Origin: an uncultured Synechococcus sp.
GTDB lineage: Bacteria > Cyanobacteriota > Cyanobacteriia > PCC-6307 > Cyanobiaceae
Reading direction: 5' to 3'
Assembly (NCBI GenBank): GCA_937975655.1
Contig: CALJTZ010000423.1
Coordinates: 1 to 37,176, forward strand
Length of the DNA: 37,176 nt
This document shows, one piece after another, positions 30,417 through 37,176 of the stretch (position 1 is the first letter of the stretch; each line of letters opens with the position of its first letter). The position numbers were made by a program, and so were the translations under genes. The notes under the pieces are model-generated. The model searched no databases. It was given only the letters and a program-made list of their open reading frames with translations, and was not told the origin of the DNA.

Positions 30417-31055
30417 ATGGCCAATCTGATCAAGTTTCGCCGAAGTGCCGTGCCTGGCAAAAGGCCGGCCGTCTCAGACATCACGCCAGGCGAGCTGGCG
30501 ATCAATACCTTTGATGGAAAGGTATACACAAACAAGGATACTGGCTCTAGGTCCATTGTTGAAGTTAGCAATATCAACAGGTGGGGTGACACGTGCGTTG
30601 GTCGCGTATCTATTGGGGCTCCTGGTGACTTTGACTTTGGCATTGCAGATCCGCCGGCAAGCGAGTATCAGCTGTCGGCAGTCGCTCGGCGTGATGGGGC
30701 TAATGCAAAAGGCATGTGGCCGATCAGCATTGCTGGCAGCGCTTCTACTGCAACAACAGCCGCAGCATTGGCAACCGGCAGGACGTTTTCACTGACTGGT
30801 GATGTCACAGGGACATCAGCCGCATGGACTGGCAGTACAAACATCAGCATCGCAACAACACTAATTGCTGAGTTTTCTGCTGTTGCAATGCTGAGAGAGC
30901 GAGCGGCAATGACAAGCAATGCAGCTTTCAGCGTCGGTGCTCCAGGGCAGGTTCCGTTTGGAGTTGGACCTGTTCTCCCCCCAGGCATGGCGGTTGGCGG
31001 CATCGGACCCGACGCCTACAACCCTGTTCACCTTGCTTCTGGGAGCTTCTGCTGA
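30417..31055 (+). CDS. Tail fibre protein with attachment domain, foreign-looking codons (212 aa)
   Basis: The N-terminus ANLIKFRRSAVPGKRPAVSDITPGELAINTFDGKVYTNKD matches the attachment domain of the previous fibre (and the style of Mtd N-terminal domains). A middle part AGSASTATTAAALATGRTFSLTGDVTGTSAAWTGSTNIS is the classic GDVTG fibre repeat. It ends in LASGSFC. Codons are clearly richer in A/T (GGTCCATTGTTGAAGTTAGC) than in both neighbours, so this module was probably acquired recently. Confidence 0.7.
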   Translation: MANLIKFRRSAVPGKRPAVSDITPGELAINTFDGKVYTNKDTGSRSIVEVSNINRWGDTCVGRVSIGAPGDFDFGIADPPASEYQLSAVARRDGANAKGMWPISIAGSASTATTAAALATGRTFSLTGDVTGTSAAWTGSTNISIATTLIAEFSAVAMLRERAAMTSNAAFSVGAPGQVPFGVGPVLPPGMAVGGIGPDAYNPVHLASGSFC

Positions 31056-31222
31056 TGGCCCTTCTTCCGTCCACGGGGTTTCCGGCCACAGCGCCGGCTG
31101 CCCAGCCCAGCTTGCAAAAGCTGCAGCAATTTGACCCAGACACGCTGCCCATCGGCAGCCCCGGCGCTACCGGCTATGGCGGTCGCTCGGTGGTGATTCC
31201 GACCTCTGCTTCTCACATGTGA
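31055..31222 (+). CDS. Small tail-region protein (55 aa)
   Basis: TGATG start. MALLPSTGFPATAPAAQPSLQKLQQFDPDTLPI... is Pro-rich and probably disordered. It lies in the fibre module just before the target gene and may bridge tail parts. Stop overlaps the next start (TGATG). Confidence 0.5.
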   Translation: MALLPSTGFPATAPAAQPSLQKLQQFDPDTLPIGSPGATGYGGRSVVIPTSASHM

Positions 31223-31503
31223 TGACCATGGACTTCCGCTTCTTCAAGGCTGAGCCTGAGCCCACCGCCAACGTGCAGTGGCCGCCCAATGAGCCTGGTG
31301 TTGAACCCTTGTTCACCCTGGTGGCGCTGCAGCGTGATGCTGATCCCGACGCCAACACCCACACCGGCTTCGATTACTTCGGCGCCTATGGCGACGCGTT
31401 TGAAATCGACAACTGGGCCTCGATGCAGCCGGTGACGCCCATCGACAAGAACGACCTGCCCGACCCCGTGACCTTCTACCCCGCCCCCTTCAACGAGGCC
31501 TGA
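31222..31503 (+). CDS. Hypothetical protein before the DGR target gene (93 aa)
   Basis: MTMDFRFFKAEPEPTANVQWPPNEPGVEPLFTLVALQRDADPDANTHTG... is acidic and Pro-rich. It ends 4 nt before the target gene ATG, so the two should be on one transcript. Possibly a chaperone or adaptor for the variable protein. I do not recognise it. Confidence 0.52.
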   Translation: MTMDFRFFKAEPEPTANVQWPPNEPGVEPLFTLVALQRDADPDANTHTGFDYFGAYGDAFEIDNWASMQPVTPIDKNDLPDPVTFYPAPFNEA

Positions 31504-31507
31504 TCCG

Positions 31508-33049
31508 ATGACTGCAACCATCACCCCGTTGCTCCGCGTCAAGGAGCGCATTGTTGGCCCCTCGGGCCTCTTCAACATCGAAAACGAGTGGTACGGCTAC
31601 CGCGATCAGTGGCGCTACACCGTGGGTCTGGCCGGCATGAGCGGCTTTGGCATCGGCTGCTGCCCGCCTGAGCTGCTGCCTGCGGACTTTGCTCCGCTGA
31701 GCAGTGGCACCTATGACCCCCTGCGTGAGCACGCCCACTTCGGGAATTACATCCACCTCCCGAGTGCTTCGATTGTGTGCTTCATCCCGGCGCACTACAT
31801 CGAGGTGCAGGCCACGGGCAACACCAGCGCCCCGACCTTCGGCACCAAGGTGATCATCAGTGACACCCAATCTGGCAACGGGGTCCTGCCCAAGGCCTTC
31901 ACCGATGGCGGGCTGAGCCTGATCGGCGTGTTTGTGGACAAGTACCAGATCTCCAACGGCAAGCCCGATGGCTCTGGCTCCCCGAACCACACCAATGGCC
32001 CTGGTGGCACCCCGCTGACCGGCGGCATTGCGGTGTCCCGGCCCCTGCATTGGCCCGTGAGCCCCACCACCAAGGACGATGGCGGTACGGACTGGAATAG
32101 CCCCTTCAGTCTGTGCAACAGCACGGCGCTGAACAGCGCTGCGGGCACCCCCGCCAACAACCTCGGCGGCGTGTGGGCCCTGGTGAAGACCCGCGGCGCG
32201 GACTTTGCTCCCTGCCCGCTGTGGATCCGCAGCCAGATCGCCTACCTGTCCCTGGCCCACGCCCAGGCCCTGCTGGATGGCGGCGGTGCCCCGATTGCTG
32301 GTGCCACCACCAAGGCGGCCTGGATGGACGTGGCGCCCTACGCACCCAAGGGCAACAACAACTACGGCTCGGACGTGAACAAGTCCAGCCTGCAGTTCGC
32401 CCGCACCGACCTGACGGGGCACAACGGCAGCGGCTACGCCGGCCGCTCGAACCGTGCCTTCACCGGCGCCGCCCGGATCAGCGGTGCTGCAGCCACTGAG
32501 CAGACCACCCACAACGGCCAGCTCAGCGGGATCGTGGACGTGAACGGCAACCAGTGGGAGTGCTCCCCTGGCCTGACCAACAGCGGCGGCGGCAACGGTG
32601 GTTTCCGCCTGTTCCCGAGCAGCGGGCTGTGGACCAACACCACAGGCAATGCCTCGATCACAGGCGCCACTGGTGTGCTGTCCCTGGCGGCTGAGAGCGC
32701 TGCGGCGGCCGACGACGGCATCTGGTTCGGCAGTGCCGGCTGGAGCTACCTGGTGGCCCACAGCGGCGGCACCTTCCACCCCTCCAGCGGGTTCTCGAAT
32801 GCCACCAAGCGGGCGATGACCGAGTGCCTGATCCCACGGGAGTTGGGCACCAGCGCCAGCCAGACCAGCACCAACATCTTTGGTGGTGACGGGGTGTACC
32901 GCAGCAGCCCGAACGACCTGCTGCCGCGTGTTGGGGGCGACTGGAGCAGCACCGCCTACGCGGGGGTGTTCGTCGTCGATCTCAACGACGGTTCCAGCGC
33001 CGCGAACGACAGCCGTGGCGCTCGTGCCGTCCGCCTTCTGTCCGCGTGA
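31508..33049 (+). CDS. DGR variable protein: C-type-lectin/FGE-like tail receptor-binding protein
   Basis: A 513-aa protein closing the tail module. Its body carries FGE/C-type-lectin features (LIGVFVDKYQISNG; ARAL-like LAHAQALL; SGIVDVNGNQWEC as the NVWEW equivalent; GFRLF). The last 43 residues are the variable region: LLPR-V-GGDW-SSTAYAGVF-VVDLNDGSSAANDSRGARAVRLLSA. Residues 474, 478, 480, 481, 484, 489, 491, 494, 495, 498 and 501-503 map to mutated TR codons and would sit on the ligand-binding face of the fold. The layout GGxW...AGVF...S...GxR matches known DGR targets. Its position after fibre genes makes it the likely host-receptor binder. The stop overlaps the avd GTG. Confidence 0.93.
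   Translation: MTATITPLLRVKERIVGPSGLFNIENEWYGYRDQWRYTVGLAGMSGFGIGCCPPELLPADFAPLSSGTYDPLREHAHFGNYIHLPSASIVCFIPAHYIEVQATGNTSAPTFGTKVIISDTQSGNGVLPKAFTDGGLSLIGVFVDKYQISNGKPDGSGSPNHTNGPGGTPLTGGIAVSRPLHWPVSPTTKDDGGTDWNSPFSLCNSTALNSAAGTPANNLGGVWALVKTRGADFAPCPLWIRSQIAYLSLAHAQALLDGGGAPIAGATTKAAWMDVAPYAPKGNNNYGSDVNKSSLQFARTDLTGHNGSGYAGRSNRAFTGAARISGAAATEQTTHNGQLSGIVDVNGNQWECSPGLTNSGGGNGGFRLFPSSGLWTNTTGNASITGATGVLSLAAESAAAADDGIWFGSAGWSYLVAHSGGTFHPSSGFSNATKRAMTECLIPRELGTSASQTSTNIFGGDGVYRSSPNDLLPRVGGDWSSTAYAGVFVVDLNDGSSAANDSRGARAVRLLSA
32915..33033 (+). repeat. Variable repeat (VR) of the DGR
   Basis: Aligned without gaps to 33455-33573 (offset exactly 540). There are 18 differences in 119 bases; 17 fall on TR adenines (11 A-to-G, 4 A-to-C, 2 A-to-T), and the other is T-to-G at 32928. 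TR has 32 adenines, so about half are changed. The final 18 bases (33016-33033, A-free) are identical in both and form the initiation-of-mutagenic-homology end. One more A-to-C pair follows at 33034. The adenine-specific pattern is diagnostic of DGR mutagenic retrohoming. Confidence 0.97.
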
Positions 33050-33456
33050 GCGGACATGTGGGGGAGGCGACAGCCTCCCCTTCTCCTCCAGAAGGACTGG
33101 ACAAGCGCCAGGAGCGCTACTGGCTTATCGAGAGGCGCTGCAAAGACCTCTGCCTCTACCTGGACGTCCTCACCCGGAACATGCCCAGGTACGAGAAGTA
33201 CATCCTTTCGGCCAAAATGCGGGAGATCGGCTATCTCTGTCTGGAACTGGCCATTGCTGCCAACAAGAAGCAGCACAAAAAGACCGACCTCACACGCTTC
33301 AACGTGCAGCATGAGTTCCTCCGCCAGCTGCTCAACCTGGCAGTGGAAGCCAAGCACATTGATCCCAGACGCCACCGCATTGCCTGCGAGAAGCTCGACG
33401 AAGTTGGCAGACTCCTAGGCGGCTGGCTACGCTCTGAACTCAGGGCGGACTCCTGA
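33046..33456 (+). CDS. avd: DGR accessory variability determinant (Avd-like)
   Basis: A 136-aa protein with a GTG start within GTGA of the target stop. After a short Pro/Ser lead it has four helices (RYWLIERRCKDLCLYLDVLTRNM; YILSAKMREIGYLCLELAIAANKKQ; RFNVQHEFLRQLLNLAVEAKHI; RRHRIACEKLDEVGRLLGGWLRS) as in Avd, a four-helix-bundle pentamer that binds the RT and RNA. The basic surface residues fit that role. It lies between target and TR, as in Bordetella phage BPP-1. The first codons also contain the VR-side hairpin (33061-33080), so the same DNA is both coding and a recipient signal. Confidence 0.9.
   Translation: MSGHVGEATASPSPPEGLDKRQERYWLIERRCKDLCLYLDVLTRNMPRYEKYILSAKMREIGYLCLELAIAANKKQHKKTDLTRFNVQHEFLRQLLNLAVEAKHIDPRRHRIACEKLDEVGRLLGGWLRSELRADS
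33061..33080 (+). promoter_or_regulatory. DGR recipient-site hairpin/cruciform downstream of VR
   Basis: GGGGAGGC (33061-33068), loop GACA, GCCTCCCC (33073-33080): an 8-bp perfect GC-rich stem with a 4-nt loop of GRNA type. DGR target sites of BPP-1 type carry such an inverted repeat with a GRNA loop shortly after VR, and it is needed for efficient retrohoming. It is absent after TR, which would keep the template from being rewritten. It begins 27 nt after the last VR base. Confidence 0.85.
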
Positions 33457-33573
33457 CATGCTGCCGATTGTTGGGGGCAACTGGAACAACACCGCCAACG
33501 CGGGGGTGTTCAACGTCAATCTCAACAACGATTCCAGCAACGCGAACAACAACAATGGCGCTCGTGCCGTCCG
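33455..33573 (+). repeat. Template repeat (TR) of the DGR
   Basis: Starts within the avd stop codon and ends at the A-free 18-mer at 33556-33573. It is rich in AAC/AAT codons (GGNWNNTANAGVFNVNLNNDSSNANNNNGARAVR when read in the VR frame), the coding type that gives the widest amino-acid choice and avoids stops when A is randomised. It is transcribed into the RNA that RT copies with errors at A. No start codon is needed; it is not expressed as protein. Confidence 0.97.
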
Positions 33574-33711
33574 ACTCCAGCGCATTCACGCCAGGTGAAG
33601 ATCCTCAAGGGGAGCTTCCGTGCCGTGCTGAAGGGAGGGAGTTCGTCCTTGAGCCCTCGGGCTCTCAATAGCCGGGTCGGGTGATTCCAGTAGCTCTGCG
33701 ACCGTCTCACC
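33574..33711 (+). ncRNA. TR-to-RT spacer, likely part of the DGR template RNA
   Basis: 138 nt without a gene between TR and the RT start. In BPP-1 the equivalent RNA spacer folds and primes cDNA synthesis at the end of TR. Here a hairpin is visible at 33651-33664 (GAGCCC, TC, GGGCTC) with extra pairing outside it (TT...AA). The remainder also overlaps a short open frame that is only a shadow. Boundaries of the RNA are not visible. Confidence 0.6.
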
Positions 33712-34752
33712 ATGCCCCACAAACTTGGCAACCTCTGGCCCCAAATCGCCAGCTACGAGGGGCTGTTGGATGCCTGGAAGGAAGTGCGCAGCGGCAAGGG
33801 AAGCAAGAGCCTGATCCTCCGCTACGAGAGCAACCTGGCCGTCAACCTCTCCCGCCTGGAGGCCAGGCTGCTGGATGGGCGCTACAGGCCCCATGAGCAC
33901 TACGAGTTCTGGATCAAAGATCCCAAGCCACGGCTGATTCAGGCGCCGTTTCTGGAGGATCGGATCGTGCAGCACGCGGTCTGCAATGCGTTGCGGGTGC
34001 CGCTGCAGCACCGGCTGATCGCACACACCTACAGCTGCCTGATTGGTCGCGGCACACACCGCTGCAGCAAGCAGTTGCACGTCTATCTGAGAGATCAACG
34101 CTGGAAGTATTACCTCGGGTTGGACATCAGCAAGTTCTTCTACAGCATCAATCACCGCTCTCTCTATGCAGAGATGTGCCGCCACATCAAATGCAAGCCC
34201 ACGCTTGAGTTGCTATGGCAGTTCATCAAGGTCAATGGCGGGGACTGCGGGATCCCCATTGGTGCCAGCACCAGCCAGATCATGGCCAACATGGCACTCA
34301 ACCCCCTCGATCACTTCGCCCGGCGTGAGCTGAAGCTCGGCACGTACCTGCGCTACTGCGACGACATGATCGCCCTGTTCGAGACGGCTGAGCAGGCCCA
34401 TGCCGCCCACCAGGCCATGGCCGCGAAGGTGGAGGAGCTGGGCCTGAAGCTCAACAGCAAGAGCGGTGTGGGCTGGATTGCTGATGGCGTGGACTGGGTT
34501 GGCTATCGCCACTGGCGCGGGTACAAGCTGATCCGCAAGCGCTCGCTCAAGCGCCTCAAGCGCAAGGCCAGGGGCGGCTGCAGCCTGGAAACAACGATGG
34601 CCTACCTCAGCCATGCCAAAGACACCGCCAGCCTCAGACACGTCGCTGGTGTGCTGTGGCGAGCAAATCGTGAACAGAGACCAGAGATTTATCACTGGCT
34701 TCGGAAGCACCGACCGATTCTGCTCAATCGGGTCATGCAATCTGCCTGTTGA
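33712..34752 (+). CDS. DGR reverse transcriptase
   Basis: A 346-aa group-II-intron-like RT of DGR type. Motif 3 is GLDISKFFYSI (D138). Motif 4 is IPIGASTSQIMANMALNPLDHF (G184 to Q189), whose SQ ending is typical of DGR RTs. Motif 5 is RYCDDMIALF (Y215, C216, D217, D218) with Cys in the usual Ala/Val/Met position. Thumb-like C-terminal helices follow (LKRLKRKARGG, LRHVAGVLWRA). All three catalytic Asp are intact. It copies TR RNA with adenine errors and needs Avd. No maturase or endonuclease domain, and the length is normal for a DGR RT. Confidence 0.95.
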   Translation: MPHKLGNLWPQIASYEGLLDAWKEVRSGKGSKSLILRYESNLAVNLSRLEARLLDGRYRPHEHYEFWIKDPKPRLIQAPFLEDRIVQHAVCNALRVPLQHRLIAHTYSCLIGRGTHRCSKQLHVYLRDQRWKYYLGLDISKFFYSINHRSLYAEMCRHIKCKPTLELLWQFIKVNGGDCGIPIGASTSQIMANMALNPLDHFARRELKLGTYLRYCDDMIALFETAEQAHAAHQAMAAKVEELGLKLNSKSGVGWIADGVDWVGYRHWRGYKLIRKRSLKRLKRKARGGCSLETTMAYLSHAKDTASLRHVAGVLWRANREQRPEIYHWLRKHRPILLNRVMQSAC

Positions 34753-34838
34753 ATTGCTGTGGCATAAAGGAATCACCATCCCGCCGGGGGCGCATCCTGT
34801 CCACGGCCATCAGTGCTGAATTCAACTTGGCCGACGGC

Positions 34839-35831
34839 TTACCCCCCACGCAACGCCAGTTCTGCTGCCTCAGCCACATGATGCGGCTGGATGTGCGCCC
34901 GGTACGTGCGAGCGTGCTGGGTTGGCGTGTGGCCCATCAGCCGTGCTGCGGTGAACACGTCCAGCCGGCTGCCACCCTCACGCCACAGACGGCCGGCGTA
35001 GGCATGCCTCAGGGCATAGGGCCGCCATGGCAGCTTGAGCTTGCGCATTTCTTTGGACAGCCACTTCGACACCGCGTCGGGCCGATCGCAGCTCCCAGGC
35101 CGCAGCCGCCGATCATGCAGCTCGAATTGCTCCACCCACTCACGAGGAACCGGAATCACGGTGCGGAACCCTGTCTTGGTGGCCTCGGCCACCTGGCAAT
35201 AGTCCCGGTCAATCAGCTGGGCTCCTTCCACTTCATGCGGCCTGAGCCCGTAGGTGGCCATCATCCCGAAGTACCAGGCTGCAGGCCCTGCGCCTTCAAC
35301 CCAGTCGATGATCTCCTGGTCGGTGGGCACCGTCACCAACTCTGCATGGGTGTAGGTGGGCAGCGGCACCTCTGGGAACTGCACGGCGGCCAGCCTGGCG
35401 ATCTGCCGCAGCAGGTAGAACAACTCCTTGTAGCTGCAGCTGGCTCGGTCGTAGCGCCCCAGGGCCGCCGCGATTGAGTCGCTGGTGACGATTGCACCGT
35501 GCGGGATCTGCCGCAGCCTGCCCATGTAGTTGACCTCCCAGGTGGACTCCGAGGTGCGGCCCAGCACCACTCGGGCACGATGAAGACGCTTGATGGCTTC
35601 GCGCCAGGTCATGCCGCTGTCTTGTTCGTCGCTCCAGTAGCTCCACTCAAAGGTGCCGGTGGCCAGCTGCTTGTTGAGGGTCTCGAGCTGCTTCGCGGCG
35701 CTGCGGCGGTTTACTGGCGTGTCGTCCATCCGCAGGGCGATCCTGGTCTGCTGCAGGCCAGGCTGACCGTCCCGCCGAGGCACGCGGGCAAGCAGGTAGA
35801 GCCGGCCGCGCTGGGCGGTGACGCTGGACAT
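34839..35831 (-). CDS. int: Tyrosine-type integrase of the prophage
   Basis: A 330-aa protein on the minus strand. Catalytic residues: R197 (TYGLRPHE), K near the beta-hairpin (ATKTGFRTV, K219), YALRHAYAG (R275, H276), MGH (H301), and nucleophile Y310 in HTPTQHARTY. The first residue of the HxxR box is Tyr272 rather than His, a known but minor variation. The N-terminal part (residues 1-150) is a SAM-like core-binding domain with an arm-binding start. It integrates and excises the phage at an att site, probably in the 114-bp gap to the next gene. It faces the RT gene (convergent). Confidence 0.9.
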   Translation of the reverse strand: MSSVTAQRGRLYLLARVPRRDGQPGLQQTRIALRMDDTPVNRRSAAKQLETLNKQLATGTFEWSYWSDEQDSGMTWREAIKRLHRARVVLGRTSESTWEVNYMGRLRQIPHGAIVTSDSIAAALGRYDRASCSYKELFYLLRQIARLAAVQFPEVPLPTYTHAELVTVPTDQEIIDWVEGAGPAAWYFGMMATYGLRPHEVEGAQLIDRDYCQVAEATKTGFRTVIPVPREWVEQFELHDRRLRPGSCDRPDAVSKWLSKEMRKLKLPWRPYALRHAYAGRLWREGGSRLDVFTAARLMGHTPTQHARTYRAHIQPHHVAEAAELALRGG

Positions 35832-35869
35832 GGGGAATACGACGCGTACGGGAAGGAACTGTGGCGGCG

Positions 35870-35886
35870 ATGCACGAGTCGTGCAT
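35870..35886. promoter_or_regulatory. 8+1+8 palindrome upstream of the integrase gene
   Basis: ATGCACGA, G, TCGTGCAT: a perfect 17-bp dyad 38 bp upstream of the int start. Candidate repressor operator, or core/arm site of the attachment region. The A/T-richer 35887-35910 follows. Confidence 0.5.
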
Positions 35887-35910
35887 ATTCAGCGACATTA
35901 CAGGCCCTTG

Positions 35911-35930
35911 CTGTCCCTTCCTGTCCCTTG
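35911..35930. repeat. Tandem 10-bp repeat next to the presumed att region
   Basis: CTGTCCCTTC and CTGTCCCTTG in direct tandem, 80 bp upstream of the int start. Short direct repeats here could be arm-type integrase sites. att core and boundary are not identifiable because the other end is not in view. Confidence 0.45.
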
Positions 35931-35945
35931 CGGTGGAACCGGTCG

Positions 35946-36176
35946 TCAGCCGAGATCGCTTGCGGAGCGGGCAGTTATGGCTTTGCGACAGGCTAAAACC
36001 GCCTCAAGCAAAGCCTCATCAATTTCGCGGATGTCGTACTCACTGGGCAGCACCCCATGGGCATGGCGGTGGACGACCAGCCAGCAGTTGCGCTCGGGAT
36101 CCCGGCTGGTGGCGTCAAAGCTGAACGACTCTTCAGCCAGTTGGTTCACCAGTGCCATGGGCGTCTCGTCAGTCAT
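35946..36176 (-). CDS. Hypothetical host protein (76 aa)
   Basis: From the ATG at 36176: MTDETPMALVNQLAEESFSF...NCWLVVHRHAHGVLPSEYDIREIDEALLEAVLACRKAI. Small alpha/beta protein with no signal or membrane part. An earlier start would run into the divergent secreted-protein gene, so I chose the shorter form. Probably the first chromosomal gene beyond the prophage. Function unknown. Confidence 0.58.
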   Translation of the reverse strand: MTDETPMALVNQLAEESFSFDATSRDPERNCWLVVHRHAHGVLPSEYDIREIDEALLEAVLACRKAITARSASDLG

Positions 36177-36198
36177 CCGCCACACTGGGCTCAGCACC

Positions 36199-36539
36199 AT
36201 GCGGGCCATCATGCCGACCCCTGCCAGCCGTCGCGTTGTGGCCGCCTGGACGAGAGGGCTACTGCTGGCCCTGGCCCCCGGCGCTGCAAAGGCGCAGCTG
36301 GGGCCCACGCCTGAGGCCATCAACGGGCAGCCGCGCAACTTCGGGGCCAGCTGCCCGCTGATCGTTCCAGCTACCCAGGCCGTGTTTCAACCGCTGCGGA
36401 TCCAGCCGTCCGCGGTGGCTGCCAAAAACCGAGCCGGTTGCCTCTCCTCCAGCGATGCCATCTACGGGCCTGATGGCTGCCCGCTACGGTTCTGCACAAG
36501 CGGGCAGGGGGTGATCCCCCTGCCCCCGCTGGGATCACC

Positions 36540-36558
<19 letters not shown>
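36199..36558 (+). CDS. Secreted Cys-containing host protein
   Basis: A 119-aa protein: an N-terminal signal peptide (SRRVVAAWTRGLLLALAPGAAKA-Q, cleavage after AKA), then GPTPEAINGQPRNFGASCPLIVPATQAVF...GCLSSSDAIYGPDGCPLRFC with four or more Cys. Reads like a small periplasmic or exported cyanobacterial protein. A second ATG at 36211 is equally possible. Divergent from the gene at 36176; its last 19 bp overlap the convergent gene at 36540. Confidence 0.62.

Positions 36559-37176
<618 letters not shown>

Noticed and set aside
31490..32779. Long open frame antisense to the DGR target (429 codons)
   Set aside because: Its composition (Ala/Gly/Val/His) follows from GC-rich codons on the other strand, and the sense gene has clear domain features.
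33468..33671. Open frame across the TR
   Set aside because: It is an off-frame reading of the A-rich template; TR is not expected to be translated.

Overview
The window looks like most of a temperate tailed phage (siphovirus-type prophage) of a GC-rich cyanobacterium, with a short stretch of host chromosome at the right end. The host is probably a Synechococcus/Cyanobium-type picocyanobacterium. This is inferred from gene style and composition, not from a marker gene. The right edge stops inside a polyglycine repeat, which suggests a contig break.

Layout. (1) 1-633, minus: 5' part of a serine recombinase that runs off the left edge. (2) 0.7-8.98 kb, plus: early and accessory genes. These include ribbon-helix-helix (RHH) and HTH DNA-binding proteins, a PD-(D/E)XK nuclease whose N-terminus lies in another frame, a RusA-like resolvase, and a long chain of very small genes joined by ATGA, GTGA or TGATG overlaps. 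(3) 8.99-16.5 kb: packaging and head genes (TerS, HNH nuclease, TerL, basic protein, portal, scaffold, major capsid, small head proteins, SPP1 gp7-like minor head protein). (4) 16.5-21.2 kb: connector, an RNA polymerase sigma factor, tail tube, two minus-strand completion genes behind a strong terminator, and tape measure. (5) 21.2-31.5 kb: distal tail protein, a 1234-aa hub/fibre protein, tail accessory genes, a tail-assembly-chaperone-like pair joined by a lambda-type -1 frameshift signal, and fibre modules. (6) 31.5-34.75 kb: a complete diversity-generating retroelement (DGR). (7) 34.84-35.83 kb, minus: tyrosine integrase. (8) 35.95-37.18 kb: three host-like genes.

The main finding is the DGR. 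A 513-aa C-type-lectin/FGE-like protein at the end of the tail module carries a variable repeat (VR, 32915-33033). An Avd-like accessory gene, an A-rich template repeat (TR, 33455-33573) and a DGR reverse transcriptase follow. TR and VR align without gaps at an offset of exactly 540 nt. Of 18 differences, 17 fall on TR adenines. The VR is followed by an 8-bp GC hairpin with a GACA (GRNA) loop, the mark of a DGR recipient site, and the TR has none. The system should let the phage diversify a receptor-binding tail protein.

A second, less expected signal is the 10-mer CGGCAACTTA. It occurs exactly four times, always in a gap just upstream of a structural gene, with near-copies before others. The same phage encodes a sigma factor, so these may be phage-specific late promoters; that link is a hypothesis. 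Other points are phased CTACCGC heptamers upstream of an RHH gene, an apparent frameshift in the nuclease gene, and two inverted genes inside the late operon. I recognised no holin/endolysin pair, no CI-type repressor, no tRNA and no CRISPR array.
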